Below the pieces are notes generated by a model that was not told where the DNA came from, did not search any database, and saw only the letters and a list, made by a program, of their open reading frames with translations. Shown here in pieces: positions 14,382-23,373 of a stretch of 64,000 nt of DNA. The stretch is from Microbulbifer sp. HZ11 (lineage in GTDB: Bacteria; Pseudomonadota; Gammaproteobacteria; Pseudomonadales; Cellvibrionaceae). The stretch spans positions 124,001 to 188,000 of the forward strand of contig NZ_JELR01000005.1 of assembly GCF_000708675.1 (NCBI RefSeq), written 5' to 3'. Within the stretch, counting starts at the first letter, position 1; each line of letters begins with the position of its first letter. The position numbers and the translations under genes are program-made.

Positions 14382-16514
14382 ATGGAAGTACGCAGTTTTC
14401 GCGGGCGTCACGCCTGCCTCTTTGTTGCAGTAATTGGGCTGTTTTTTTCGTTCGCATCCTTTGGGGCACAGCCTGACAGGAGCTGGGACAGCTTTCGACA
14501 TGGCTGGCTCCCCGCGCCCCCCGCTGCTGAAATTATTGAGGGCTCGGTCAAGAGCCAGCATTTCCCTCTTGCGGGCTACCGCATATCGCTCTACGCCAAT
14601 TTCACTATTTCCGGTGGCTTCCAGCGCAAACTGGCGACGGCAGTGAGCAAGCCCGATGGCAGCTTCCGCCTGCACTACCGGCTGCCTCCGGGGCTTATCG
14701 CGACAATGCCGCCGGTACTGTTACTGGTTGCGGAAAAAGGTCTGGTGACCCTCGCCACGGTCGTATCCGGTAGTGAGGTGCCGCTACAGCTGGTGATCAA
14801 TGAGCGCACTACCGTTGCTACTGCGGTTTCCTTCGCGCAGTTTATTCACGGCCGAAATTTGCGCGGCAATCATGTGGGTATGCAGAACGCCGTGAAAATG
14901 GTGACGAATATGGCGGACCCAGCCTCCGGACGGACATCCGATGTCTTGCGAGAGACGCCCAATGGCAGCGAGACCAGTACCTTTGCCACCTTTAACGCAC
15001 TGAGTAATGTGGTGGCCGCCTGCGTGGCCGCCAGTGAGCACTGTGAACAATTGTTTGCGGCCACTTCGGTGGCGGGCGCGCCTCCCGCCGATAATATTCT
15101 GCAGGCGCTGGCCAACCTGACCCGGCACCCGTCTTACCCGTTATACCCTCAGGACAGTGCGGACCCGATTTTTCTGCTGTCTCTGGCGGCGCCTTTATAC
15201 CAGCCGGCGCTGGAGCAGCGTCCCACAAACTGGCTGCTGTTTATCAAATTTACCGGTGGCAAGTACTCCGCGCAGGATCGTTTCAACCTGATGAACGGGC
15301 CGGGAAATATCGCCTTTGATGCAGAAGGCAGTGCCTGGATTCTGAATAACTACATTCCCAAAGCCACCAATCAAAATGCCTGCGCAAGCCAGCGTCTACT
15401 GCGTTTTTACCCCTGGGGCGAAACTTACGAGGGGTCTCCCTATTACGGCGGTGGCCTGAGCGGTGCCGGGTTTGGCATAACCCTGGATCCGCGCGGCAAT
15501 ATTTGGGTGGGGAATTTTGGTTTTGAATCCCCGGCCTGTGCCGACGGTACGGTACCACCGGACCCGGCAAATAAAATTCCGGCCACCCACAACAGTGTCT
15601 CGCTGTTTCATAAGAGCGGTCGGCCTATTTCCCGCAGCAATGGCTTTACCCGGGGCAATATCTGGTGGCCGCAGGCTACGGTTTCGGACCGCGAGGGGAA
15701 TATCTGGGTGGCCAATTGCGGCAATGACACGGTGACCATGATTCGCAGTGGTAACCCGCTACTGGCAAAAAACTTTCTGTTGCCCGGCGCCAATCCCAAT
15801 CTGCAACCCACGGAATCTCCTTCCCTCAAGCCCTTCGCGATTGCCATCGACACGCGAGGACGGGCCTGGATCACCGGCAATAAATCCGAGCGTCTGTACC
15901 GTATCGATCAGCGCGGCAATGTGGAAGAGGTGAGTACCGGTGGTGCCGAGCTGTCCTGGCCCATGGGCATTTCCAGTGACAGCAAGGGGAATATGTGGAT
16001 ATCCAATTCCGATGCGGTGAATGTGCCCTGTGTTGATCCGCTCGATCCCCAGGGGGGTGGTAACCCATCCATTGTATTTATGCCCGCGGATGGTGGGGCA
16101 CCGGTACAGGTGTTTGGCAAGGGGGGGCTGAGTATTCCCTGGGGTAACGCGGTGGATGGCAGTGATAGCCTGTGGGTATTCAATTTTGGTCACACCCCAT
16201 TTGAGGATGTACAGGCGGACACTGTCTGGCCGGATACCGGTGTGTCGCGATTTTGCGGAAGTGGCGACTGCCCACCCGGAATGGCCGTAGGGGATCCGAT
16301 CTCCCCGGATACCGGCTACACCAGTGATGCCCTTGAGCGCATTACCGGGGGCGGTATCGACCCATCCGGTAACCTCTGGCTGCTAAACAACTGGAAAAAA
16401 ATCGGCCCTTTCGTCTATGACACCAACCCGGGTAGTAATAGTTTCGTCATTGTTCCCGGTGCAGCGACGCCGGTAAAAACGCCCCTTATTGGTGTGCCGC
16501 GCCATTTTCCTTAG
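14382..16514 (+). CDS. secreted NHL/Vgb-like beta-propeller protein
   Basis: The protein has 710 residues with a signal peptide (LFVAVIGLFFSFASFGA). Residues about 40-300 form an N-terminal region with carboxypeptidase-regulatory-like features (FRLHYRLPPG). The rest is a beta-propeller with repeated GNIWVGNFG, GNIWVANCGND, GRAWITGN, GNMWISNS, DSLWVFNFG and GNLWLLNN blades, like NHL repeats or virginiamycin B lyase. Such proteins bind or scaffold ligands outside the cytoplasm; no catalytic residues can be identified. It stands alone between AGCS and bactofilin genes. The exact role is unknown. Confidence 0.8.
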   Translation: MEVRSFRGRHACLFVAVIGLFFSFASFGAQPDRSWDSFRHGWLPAPPAAEIIEGSVKSQHFPLAGYRISLYANFTISGGFQRKLATAVSKPDGSFRLHYRLPPGLIATMPPVLLLVAEKGLVTLATVVSGSEVPLQLVINERTTVATAVSFAQFIHGRNLRGNHVGMQNAVKMVTNMADPASGRTSDVLRETPNGSETSTFATFNALSNVVAACVAASEHCEQLFAATSVAGAPPADNILQALANLTRHPSYPLYPQDSADPIFLLSLAAPLYQPALEQRPTNWLLFIKFTGGKYSAQDRFNLMNGPGNIAFDAEGSAWILNNYIPKATNQNACASQRLLRFYPWGETYEGSPYYGGGLSGAGFGITLDPRGNIWVGNFGFESPACADGTVPPDPANKIPATHNSVSLFHKSGRPISRSNGFTRGNIWWPQATVSDREGNIWVANCGNDTVTMIRSGNPLLAKNFLLPGANPNLQPTESPSLKPFAIAIDTRGRAWITGNKSERLYRIDQRGNVEEVSTGGAELSWPMGISSDSKGNMWISNSDAVNVPCVDPLDPQGGGNPSIVFMPADGGAPVQVFGKGGLSIPWGNAVDGSDSLWVFNFGHTPFEDVQADTVWPDTGVSRFCGSGDCPPGMAVGDPISPDTGYTSDALERITGGGIDPSGNLWLLNNWKKIGPFVYDTNPGSNSFVIVPGAATPVKTPLIGVPRHFP

Positions 16515-16843
16515 CCGTAGCCGGGAATAATTTGTATTCAGCGCAAAGGCTGCCCTGCACAAAGCTGTGCGATTTTTCGCTGAATTAACCGCTATTTAAA
16601 CAGTTCGGCAATTTGCCGGTTGTGCTCTTTTTGGCCAGCGGCGAGTGCTTTTTATACGCTGGTCGGAAATGGTTCCGCTGGTGTCTGCATTTGGCGCCTA
16701 ATTTTGTGTGAGGGCCTTCACAAACTTGGAGCGTGGTTTGATTTTTGTCTCAACGGCTATGGGAACCAGTGGAAAAAAACGCTACAAACGTGGCTTACCT
16801 AAAAACATAAACACTTCTCTACGGTTACAACTTAGGTGGCAAT
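16515..16843 (+). other. non-coding gap with a long stem-loop
   Basis: No gene is seen in this 329-bp gap. The first part has an outer dyad ATTCAGCG/CGCTGAAT (16536-16585) around an inner hairpin GCACA/TGTGC (16557-16570) followed by GATTTTT, which can act as a terminator for the propeller gene. The rest should contain the bactofilin promoter, but no clear -35/-10 pair stands out. Confidence 0.55.
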
Positions 16844-17452
16844 ATGGCGAATCCGCTCGATCCAAAGCCAGATGCGAATCTGGACTCCAACTCTTTTCTT
16901 TCCGGTATGAACGAAAATGGTGCGAGCGAACGCCCGTTCGCGGATAAGCTCGAATCCACGATGGCGAAGGATCGCTCGGTAATCGGTAAAAACATCAAGT
17001 TCCGCGGTGAACTGATCGGCACCGAAGATCTGCATATTGAAGGCACCATCGAAGGCACCGTGATTATGGAAGGTCACGACCTTTCCATCGGTCGTGAAGG
17101 TGAAATCAACGCGAATATTCACGCGCAGAACATTGTGATCAATGGAACCCTGACCGGAGACGCTCTGGCGGACGAGCTGATCGAGATCCGTAATACCGCG
17201 GTAGTAAAAGGCAATCTGATCGCGCCGCGCATCCAGCTGGACGACGGCGGTAAGTTCCGCGGTTCCATGGATATGGTCGACACCGATGACGAGATGAAAG
17301 CCCGTCATTCCGAGTTCAAAGACAAACTGGTTCACCCGAATCTGCCGCCGAAAGACGAAGCGCCGAGCAAGCCCGTCGCGAAAAAGCCTTTCGCACCGGC
17401 TAAAGACGCTGCCAAGGATTCGGCCAAGGATGCGGAGCTGGCTGACAGCTGA
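16844..17452 (+). CDS. bactofilin (polymer-forming cytoskeletal protein)
   Basis: The protein has 202 residues. A short disordered N-terminus precedes the bactofilin core (about residues 44-150): SVIGKNIKFRGELIGTEDLHIEGTIEG, then repeated short strands of a beta-helix. The C-terminal tail is rich in Lys, Ala and Pro (KPFAPAKDAAKDSAKD). Bactofilins form nucleotide-free filaments on the inner membrane and recruit cell-wall enzymes. The ATG at 16844 follows AGGTGG. A strong hairpin with a T-rich tail follows, so it is mostly a single-gene transcript. Confidence 0.92.
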   Translation: MANPLDPKPDANLDSNSFLSGMNENGASERPFADKLESTMAKDRSVIGKNIKFRGELIGTEDLHIEGTIEGTVIMEGHDLSIGREGEINANIHAQNIVINGTLTGDALADELIEIRNTAVVKGNLIAPRIQLDDGGKFRGSMDMVDTDDEMKARHSEFKDKLVHPNLPPKDEAPSKPVAKKPFAPAKDAAKDSAKDAELADS

Positions 17453-17462
17453 TCCTCCGCTG

Positions 17463-17500
17463 CAACGCCGCATCCCCCCGTGCGGCGTTGCCTTCTTTCT
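17463..17500 (+). terminator. terminator after bactofilin
   Basis: A perfect 10-bp stem (CAACGCCGCA/TGCGGCGTTG, 17463-17472 and 17481-17490) has an 8-base loop and is followed by CCTTCTTTCT. Confidence 0.75.
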
Positions 17501-17533
17501 CCAGGCTCACGCCCCGAATTCTTGCGATAGACA

Positions 17534-18745
17534 ATGCAACACCGCTCTTTTGGCCTCGCTGCGTTAACGACCGAGATGGTCAAAAGCGGGGACCGAATAC
17601 TCGATCTCGGGCCTCTCTCGTCCGGCACCACTCAGGCCTTTCTCGGCCTCAACTGCCAGTGTCATATCGAAGACCTGGTGGAGTACCTCGCCGATAATCA
17701 ACACGCTGAGGATCCTCTGCAGGCGCTGGAGGACCATCTGATCCCCAAGCCGGAAAAGCTCAAGTTTGACGTGATCCTGTGCTGGGATTTGCTGAATTTT
17801 CTTGAGCTGGATGTAATCCGCCACCTGATTCACCTGCTGGAGCCGCACCTGAAACCGGGGACGATCCTGCATACCATGCGCTATACCGGGCGCAACCAGC
17901 CACATAAACCTCGGCGCTTCCGCCTGCTGGAAAATTTCTGCTTCGAGTATGTGGACGACCCCAGTTACCCGGAGGTCCCCTCCAAGGGGCACTCTACCGT
18001 GACCCTACTGAAGTGCATGGATCGTTTCAGTCTGTTCAACTCCCTGATGAAACGGGAGGGCATGGACCAGAATGTTACCGAGCATTTTCTCGAATACGAC
18101 AGTACCACCTCGCGCAACCAGGTTCGCAGCGGTGGCGCTTCCGATGTGAGCGCCTATTTCCGCCAGGTGCGCGACGACGAGCGACTGGAGTTTGCCGGTG
18201 TGCGTAAGGCTTTAAGCGCCTTGCCAAACGCGGCCACGGTGCTGGACTGTGGACGCAAAAATGGCCGCAATATTGATGCACTGAAAAAGAAAGTGGGCGC
18301 GCTGTACGTGGAAGACCTGCACGCTTCCCTGGCCTGGCGCAAGAAAATGCACGGTGAAACCAGCGGTTTCAGTGAATCCATGTTCAGTTTTGACCCGGGC
18401 ACCCGTCTGGATGGGGTATTCCTGTGGGATCTGCTGAATTTTTGCAGCGCAGATCAGATTGCGGCGCTGGGTGAATTACTGGCGGGGCGCATGACTCCTG
18501 GTGGCCAGTTGCACTTTCTGGTGTACAAGTCCAGCCAGCAGCCGCAGCGGCCGGCGATGTACGAGGTGCTCGAGGATGAAAAGGTTGCGGTTACCGGAAT
18601 TTCCGAAAGTCGCAGCGAGCGCAGCCTCGGCAGCACCGCGGATCTGATGCGCTTATTACCCGGCTATCGCCTGTTCAGCCATCATCTGGGGCGGTTGCCA
18701 TCGGGGGACTCGGTGCAGGAGTTTGTGTTACAGCTTAAAGCCTAG
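17534..18745 (+). CDS. tandemly duplicated methyltransferase-like protein
   Basis: The protein has 403 residues made of two similar Rossmann-type halves. LDLG (23-26) and LDCG (237-240), HIEDL (44-48) and YVEDL (258-262), and WDLLNF (84-89) and WDLLNF (298-303) are all exactly 214 residues apart. Each half looks like a class I methyltransferase core, but the glycine-rich SAM loop is degraded (GPLSSG, GRKNG), so catalysis is doubtful. It may be a structural or partner protein. It lies 75 bp before the zorAB-like genes. The start is uncertain: ATG 17534 lacks a clear ribosome site and ATG 17576 is possible. Confidence 0.75.
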   Translation: MQHRSFGLAALTTEMVKSGDRILDLGPLSSGTTQAFLGLNCQCHIEDLVEYLADNQHAEDPLQALEDHLIPKPEKLKFDVILCWDLLNFLELDVIRHLIHLLEPHLKPGTILHTMRYTGRNQPHKPRRFRLLENFCFEYVDDPSYPEVPSKGHSTVTLLKCMDRFSLFNSLMKREGMDQNVTEHFLEYDSTTSRNQVRSGGASDVSAYFRQVRDDERLEFAGVRKALSALPNAATVLDCGRKNGRNIDALKKKVGALYVEDLHASLAWRKKMHGETSGFSESMFSFDPGTRLDGVFLWDLLNFCSADQIAALGELLAGRMTPGGQLHFLVYKSSQQPQRPAMYEVLEDEKVAVTGISESRSERSLGSTADLMRLLPGYRLFSHHLGRLPSGDSVQEFVLQLKA

Positions 18746-18820
18746 CGGCCGCAGCCCCCGTCAAGAAAAGAAAGAAAATCAAAAAATTAAACCGAGAAGA
18801 TTCCACACGAGATTGCTTCC

Positions 18821-20188
18821 ATGTCTGAATTTTTGCGCTCTGTCTTTGTTGCCCTGAGCCCGGATGCGGTTACCGAAGGCTTCCTTTCCCTGATGCTGGT
18901 GCTGTTTGCGCTGGCGCTGGTGTTCCGGTTTACGCGCCGCGCCGGTGAGTTTGTCGAGCAGGCACCGGGCCTGCTTACCTCTCTCGGTATCCTTGGTACC
19001 TTTACCGGCGTCATCATCGGCCTGTTTGAATTCAGCCTGGCGGATATTGACCAGAGTATCGCCAATCTGCTGGATGGTCTGAAAACCGCCTTTATCACCA
19101 GTGTGTGCGGTATTGGCCTGTCCATCGTGCTGCGCGCGCTGACCCGTTTTATTCCCATGCCCGGCGACAATGCGCCGGAAACTGAACTGTCGGATATTCA
19201 CCAGGCTTTGCAACAGCTGCAGGGCGCCCTGGTGGAAGGGCAGGAGCGTCAGCTCAAGCAGAGCGAAACCCAGCTGGCGAATTTTTCCGAGCAGATGTCC
19301 AGTGCGCTGGTCGCGCAAATGGAGCAGGTGGTGACCCGTTTCAACGAGCGCGTGGAAAGTCAGTTTGGTGAGAACATGACCCGCTTTGGGGAAAACTTTG
19401 CCCAGTTTGACGGCATGGTGGAAACCCTCACCCGCGAGTACAAAGCCCACGAGGAGCGGGTGGAATACTGGTCCGAGCATTGCGATACCGCGGTGATGGG
19501 GCTGGTGCAGGTGGCGCGGGATCTACAGCAGATCCATCAGCAACTGGCGGAAGTGCCGCAATTCTTTGAAGGTATGCAGGGGGTCAACGATCAGGCCCGC
19601 ACGCAGATGCAGGCACTGAACGAACAGCTGGAGCGCTACCGCGGTGTGAGTGTACAAATGCAGGAAGTGCTGCCGCACCTGGGTGAGCGCATCGATCAGT
19701 TTGTGCAGGGTATCGATGTGGTGCAGCAGGTGATGACCAGCGACATGAAGCAATCACTGGTAAGTATTGCCAAGCAGAGCGAGCTGCTGGGTGCGCAGAT
19801 CGAGTCGGTATCCGGTGCCTTCGAAAAAATGTCCAGCCTGGATGCGGATTTCATCCAGGGACTGGTACAGGAAACTGTCACAACCCACCGCAATGGTATG
19901 CAGGAGCTGGCGCTACAGCAGGCGCGCACCCACAAGGAAATGGTGGATGCCCTCAGCCACGTGATCCGCAAGAGTATGGGCGATGCGGAAAACTCCATCG
20001 GCAAGCAGTACCAGCTGGTGGAGCGGAAAATGGAAGAGGAAGTGGAAGGGGTTATCGCAGCCATGGGCCAGGCGCTGGCGACTATCAGCGGCCAGTTCAC
20101 CCGGGATTATCGCCAACTGGTTGCGCAGATGCAGCGTCTCACCACTGCCGCCCAATCTTCTGAGCGCGCCCGTGAGGAAATCGCCTGA
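18821..20188 (+). CDS. ZorA-like MotA/TolQ/ExbB-type proton channel with long coiled-coil tail
   Basis: The protein has 455 residues. Three membrane helices lie at about 18-36, 51-70 and 87-108, with GILGTFTGVIIGLFEF and the FITSVCGIGLSIVLR segment typical of MotA/TolQ/ExbB proteins. From about residue 120 to the end the protein is a long cytoplasmic helical coiled coil rich in Gln and Glu. This head-plus-tail design is that of ZorA in Zorya anti-phage systems and is not seen in flagellar MotA or in ExbB. Its stop overlaps the next ATG by one base (TGATG). Ion flow through the A/B complex would drive rotation. Flagellar and Tol roles are unlikely given the tail. Confidence 0.85.
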   Translation: MSEFLRSVFVALSPDAVTEGFLSLMLVLFALALVFRFTRRAGEFVEQAPGLLTSLGILGTFTGVIIGLFEFSLADIDQSIANLLDGLKTAFITSVCGIGLSIVLRALTRFIPMPGDNAPETELSDIHQALQQLQGALVEGQERQLKQSETQLANFSEQMSSALVAQMEQVVTRFNERVESQFGENMTRFGENFAQFDGMVETLTREYKAHEERVEYWSEHCDTAVMGLVQVARDLQQIHQQLAEVPQFFEGMQGVNDQARTQMQALNEQLERYRGVSVQMQEVLPHLGERIDQFVQGIDVVQQVMTSDMKQSLVSIAKQSELLGAQIESVSGAFEKMSSLDADFIQGLVQETVTTHRNGMQELALQQARTHKEMVDALSHVIRKSMGDAENSIGKQYQLVERKMEEEVEGVIAAMGQALATISGQFTRDYRQLVAQMQRLTTAAQSSERAREEIA

Positions 20189-20931
20189 TGAACTCGAGGT
20201 CCGGGTTTTCCCGTTCCGGCAGATTGGGTGTGGGCAGGTCTGGCTCCGCGCGCACCGACAGCGACGCTTCCTGGATCAGTGTCTCTGACCTGATGGCGGG
20301 CCTGATGATGGTATTCCTGTGTATTGCCGTGGCAATGATGCGCTCGGTGATGATCGAGCGGGAAAAGATCCGCACCATCGCCATGTCTTACAAAGAAAAC
20401 CAGCTGGCCATCTATGAGTCTCTGCAGAGCGAATTCGCCCCGGATCTGGCGCGCTGGGGGGCCACCATTGACCGCGATACCCTCACGGTCGCGTTCAACA
20501 ACTCCGATGCCATGTTCGATACCGGAGAGGCTGCGCTCAGCGACAGCTATCAGGTGGTATTCGAGGAGTTCTTTCCCCGCTATATGAATGTGCTGGCTCC
20601 ATACAAGGCTTCGGTGGAGGCGGTACGTATCGAGGGTCACACCAGTACCGGCTGGGGCCAGACCAGCGACCGCAACGCCAGCTACTTCAACAACCTGCGC
20701 CTGTCCCAGGATCGCGCACGTTCGGTACTGCGCTATGTATATACCCTGGACGAAGTAACCACTCACCACGCCTGGATGATGCAGAATGTGGCGGCGGTCG
20801 GATATTCTTCCTCGCGACCGATTTACAATGCCGACGGCAGTGAGAATATCGAACAATCCAAGCGAGTGGCCTTCCGCGTGATCACCAATTCCGAAACCAA
20901 GATCCACAGCATCCTCGAGGAGTCTTTCTGA
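20188..20931 (+). CDS. ZorB-like MotB/OmpA stator protein
   Basis: The protein has 247 residues. A polar N-terminus is followed by a single membrane helix at about 34-52 with Asp34 in SVSDLMAGLMMVF, matching the ion-binding Asp of MotB and ZorB. An OmpA-like peptidoglycan-binding domain follows, with IEGHTS (148-153) and NLRLSQDRARSV (169-180). It would anchor the ZorA-like channel to the wall. It is coupled by one-base overlaps to both neighbours. The SDLMAGLMMVFL sequence is more like ZorB than flagellar MotB. Confidence 0.87.
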   Translation: MNSRSGFSRSGRLGVGRSGSARTDSDASWISVSDLMAGLMMVFLCIAVAMMRSVMIEREKIRTIAMSYKENQLAIYESLQSEFAPDLARWGATIDRDTLTVAFNNSDAMFDTGEAALSDSYQVVFEEFFPRYMNVLAPYKASVEAVRIEGHTSTGWGQTSDRNASYFNNLRLSQDRARSVLRYVYTLDEVTTHHAWMMQNVAAVGYSSSRPIYNADGSENIEQSKRVAFRVITNSETKIHSILEESF

Positions 20932-22085
20932 TGGGCCGCTGGAGCCGCCATCTGGAAGCGCTTACCCAGGCGATCTCCGGCATGGGGGCGCCCCCCCGTT
21001 CCGAGGACGCCACCGCCCTGCAGGAATTGCCCGAGGTGGAAGATGCAAGCGGGGTCGCTGCGTTGCCATCGACAGGCCAGGGGGATGCGGAAACTGCATT
21101 GGCCGACGCATCGGGTGCGGTGCAGAACAGTTCCATCGAACAGGCCCTGATCCAGGGTATGGAAGTGACCCTGGGGGATCTCGATCAGACTGCCCACGGC
21201 TGGATGTATCGCGGCCAGCCGGTAATGGTATTTGCGGTAGACGTGGCAGCGGTGGAAGACCAGCAGGTGCGTCGGGAGTTTTTCCATCGGGTACACCTGG
21301 CGAGTTGCTGTGGCGCGCTGGAAGATCCGGCCCAGGTGGTGTGGATCGGTACCGCGCGGGAAGCGCTGGCAGCGCCGGGCCTGGAGGGCGCCCCTCATGC
21401 CTGCGAATACTGTCTTGCCAAGGTCAATCACCGCGGCTATCGCAGCCTCGGGCCGAGGGATCGCAATCGGGTCGCCGCCGGCTTCAGTTTCCACTGGCAT
21501 GTCAGCCAGTATGCGCAGGAATTTTTTCCCGGCGAGACGGCGCACTTCTGGGCGCCGGGAAAATTGCCACAGCCGCTACTGACCACTGACTCGGACGAGC
21601 CGCAGCAGGGCACCTGCGGTGTGTGTGAATGGCAGGTGCCGGTGGGCGAAGAGTGGTTTATTCCCGTCGAGCGTGGCGAAGCGCTGGGTCTTGCTATCGA
21701 TACCTGTATTCTCTGTGCACAGCAGCAAGCCATGGGGGTGTTGACCCTACCGGATGAGCGAGCACTGGAGGCGAGCCACGCCCGCTACCAGGCGCAGGTC
21801 GCTGGGGAGCCTGTGGTTGACTCGGGAGATAATGAAGAAAGTGCGCGCGACTGGACACGGGTACGCCGCCTGCTGCCCCTGTCGTGGCACCCGCTGTGCG
21901 AGCAGTTGGAGCGAAAACTCTCGGCACCGGTGTTGTTTCACGGGTTTACCGGCTACGAAGGTGTCGCGGTGCTGGCGTGGCCGGAGCATCGCCGGGGTAT
22001 CGTTGCCAGCGAGGAAGACCGCAATCTGTTGCCGGAGGGGTGGGATTTCTGGACCATGCGCAGTGTACTCGGCAGCCTGGGTTGA
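20931..22085 (+). CDS. unknown cysteine-rich protein in the zorAB-like operon
   Basis: The protein has 384 residues, no signal peptide and no membrane helix. Residues 1-75 are low complexity. CEYC (158-161) near His167, then CGVC (229-232) and CILC (259-262), suggest one or two zinc-binding sites. The last 70 residues (LFHGFTGYEGVAVLAWPEHRRGIVA, ending GWDFWTM) loosely recall small PD-(D/E)xK-like domains, but the acidic pair is not clear. In Zorya systems this place is taken by effectors (ZorC with ZorD, or the HNH nuclease ZorE); this sequence lacks a recognisable HNH motif or helicase. It is coupled to the upstream gene by TGATG and followed by a strong terminator. Confidence 0.7.
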   Translation: MGRWSRHLEALTQAISGMGAPPRSEDATALQELPEVEDASGVAALPSTGQGDAETALADASGAVQNSSIEQALIQGMEVTLGDLDQTAHGWMYRGQPVMVFAVDVAAVEDQQVRREFFHRVHLASCCGALEDPAQVVWIGTAREALAAPGLEGAPHACEYCLAKVNHRGYRSLGPRDRNRVAAGFSFHWHVSQYAQEFFPGETAHFWAPGKLPQPLLTTDSDEPQQGTCGVCEWQVPVGEEWFIPVERGEALGLAIDTCILCAQQQAMGVLTLPDERALEASHARYQAQVAGEPVVDSGDNEESARDWTRVRRLLPLSWHPLCEQLERKLSAPVLFHGFTGYEGVAVLAWPEHRRGIVASEEDRNLLPEGWDFWTMRSVLGSLG

Positions 22086-22126
22086 TCCGTTTGATTGATC
22101 GGCAGAAGTTTCCGCTAGTTTTCAGC

Positions 22127-22155
22127 AAAAAGGGCAGCGTAAGCTGCCCTTTTTG
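22127..22155. terminator. bidirectional terminator
   Basis: A perfect stem AAAAGGGCAGC/GCTGCCCTTTT with loop GTAA lies between the convergent zorAB-like operon and the L,D-transpeptidase gene. It has an A-run on one side and a T-run on the other. Confidence 0.88.
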
Positions 22156-22188
22156 TTTTGCTGTTACTTCCGATTGGTGCCTACCGTA

Positions 22189-22818
22189 TCACTGACGAAT
22201 GGTCACCTTGGTTCCCATCGGGGCGTTTTCATAGAAAATTTTCGCCATATGCCAGGGCAGGCGGATACAGCCGTGGGATTCCGGACGGCCGGTGACCTTG
22301 CCTGCGTGCATACCTACCGCGCCATTCACCCGCATAAAGAAGTCCATGGACGCGCCGCGGAATACGGTACCCGCAGGTCGCTTGTCGCGACGCACGTCCA
22401 CACTCGCTTTGCGCACATAACCCGCGCGGTCTACATAGTGGCCAAACAGGTTCGAGCGGTGATCGATATCTTTTTCCGATACGCGGAAGCTGCCGGTGGG
22501 TGTGCGATAGCCGGCAATGCCCGTAGCCACCGGTGAGATGCCGGCGAGCTGGCTGCCTTTATAGAAATAGGCGCGCTGCTCGCTGATATCGATGATGATG
22601 TGCGGCGCTCCACCAACCACATCCCGGCGCCACCAGGCACTGCCATCGGTCATGGATCTGTGTTGCTGGTAGGGGTAGGGGTAGTCACCGGCCTGCGCCA
22701 CGGGTGCAAAAACGGCCGACGCCGCCAGTACCAGGCTGGTGCCAATAGCGATTTTCTTGAAGAGATTTTTGGCCGAGTTTTTAACGGAAACTGTCAAAGA
22801 ATTGGAAGAGCCTTGCAT
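22189..22818 (-). CDS. L,D-transpeptidase (YkuD)
   Basis: The protein is about 209 residues with a signal peptide (IAIGTSLVLAASAVFAPVAQA). The YkuD catalytic region is intact: HIIIDISEQRAYFY, then MHAG and the SHGCIRLP motif with the catalytic Cys. It would make 3-3 cross-links or attach proteins to peptidoglycan in the periplasm. I chose the ATG at 22818 because a GATGAGG ribosome site precedes it and the signal peptide then has a normal length; a longer frame reaches 22929. It is convergent with the zorAB-like operon. Confidence 0.9.
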   Translation of the reverse strand: MQGSSNSLTVSVKNSAKNLFKKIAIGTSLVLAASAVFAPVAQAGDYPYPYQQHRSMTDGSAWWRRDVVGGAPHIIIDISEQRAYFYKGSQLAGISPVATGIAGYRTPTGSFRVSEKDIDHRSNLFGHYVDRAGYVRKASVDVRRDKRPAGTVFRGASMDFFMRVNGAVGMHAGKVTGRPESHGCIRLPWHMAKIFYENAPMGTKVTIRQ

Positions 22819-23373
22819 GCGTACCTCATCTGCTCTCGCGAGCAATTTGCAGGTCGGCGTCTTTGTGCTTACCGGTGATGGCAGGGGTTTGCATCCACAC
22901 CTTTTTCCGAGGCGAACGAAGCCCTGCACCCGCGTGCACTAACTTGACCTGTGAATTTCCCCAAAGCGGCGAGCCGGTGTGTCCCGGATTGGCCGCGGGA
23001 TGAGCCTGCCTTTCAGCACTGCTGGAGCGCAGTCCTCTGGGCAAGTGAGAGGCATGGTAGGGTCTGGGTTTGGCGCCTTTTACATTTAAATGGAATGACG
23101 GGGGGCGCTGATAGATGCGTTTTTCCGTTGGGCAGATAAAAAATCGGGCAGATAAAAAAAAGCCGGCTGATGAGCCGGCTTCAAACCAATCCAGAAAGTC
23201 TGGAAAGCGTGCTTTGACGAGAGAGCAACTAATTGACGATCTTATTGAGAGGTAACCCTTTGAGTACGGGCGGCCGAAGCGGTTCGACAGACTCGCGCAA
23301 GGGGGCGCCAGTTTCTCAATAAAATCCGAATTTCCTGAGGGTTTTCCTGTTTATCTGTACTTGCGCTACGCGC
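22819..23373. other. non-coding gap between divergent L,D-transpeptidase and the 3' end of GH13
   Basis: No gene is seen in this 555-bp gap. It holds the presumed promoter of the L,D-transpeptidase gene and, at 23153-23180, a terminator for the glucosidase gene. The part from 23181 to 23373 shows nothing recognisable. Confidence 0.5.
23153..23180 (-). terminator. terminator of the alpha-glucosidase gene
   Basis: The stem AGCCGGCT (23161-23168)/AGCCGGCT (23173-23180) with loop GATG is followed, on the minus strand, by a run of seven or more T residues. It lies about 195 bp past the GH13 stop codon. Confidence 0.8.

Noticed and set aside
18821..20931. Calling the pair flagellar MotAB or ExbBD/TolQR
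   Set aside because: The long coiled-coil tail and the SDLMAGLMMVFL segment do not fit those families, and there are no flagellar or tol genes nearby.
20931..22085. Calling the third protein ZorE (HNH nuclease)
   Set aside because: It has CxxC pairs but no recognisable H-N-H residues; the name would overstate the evidence.
22819..22929. Longer N-terminus for the L,D-transpeptidase
   Set aside because: It would place 37 residues before the signal peptide and lacks a ribosome site; ATG 22818 is better.
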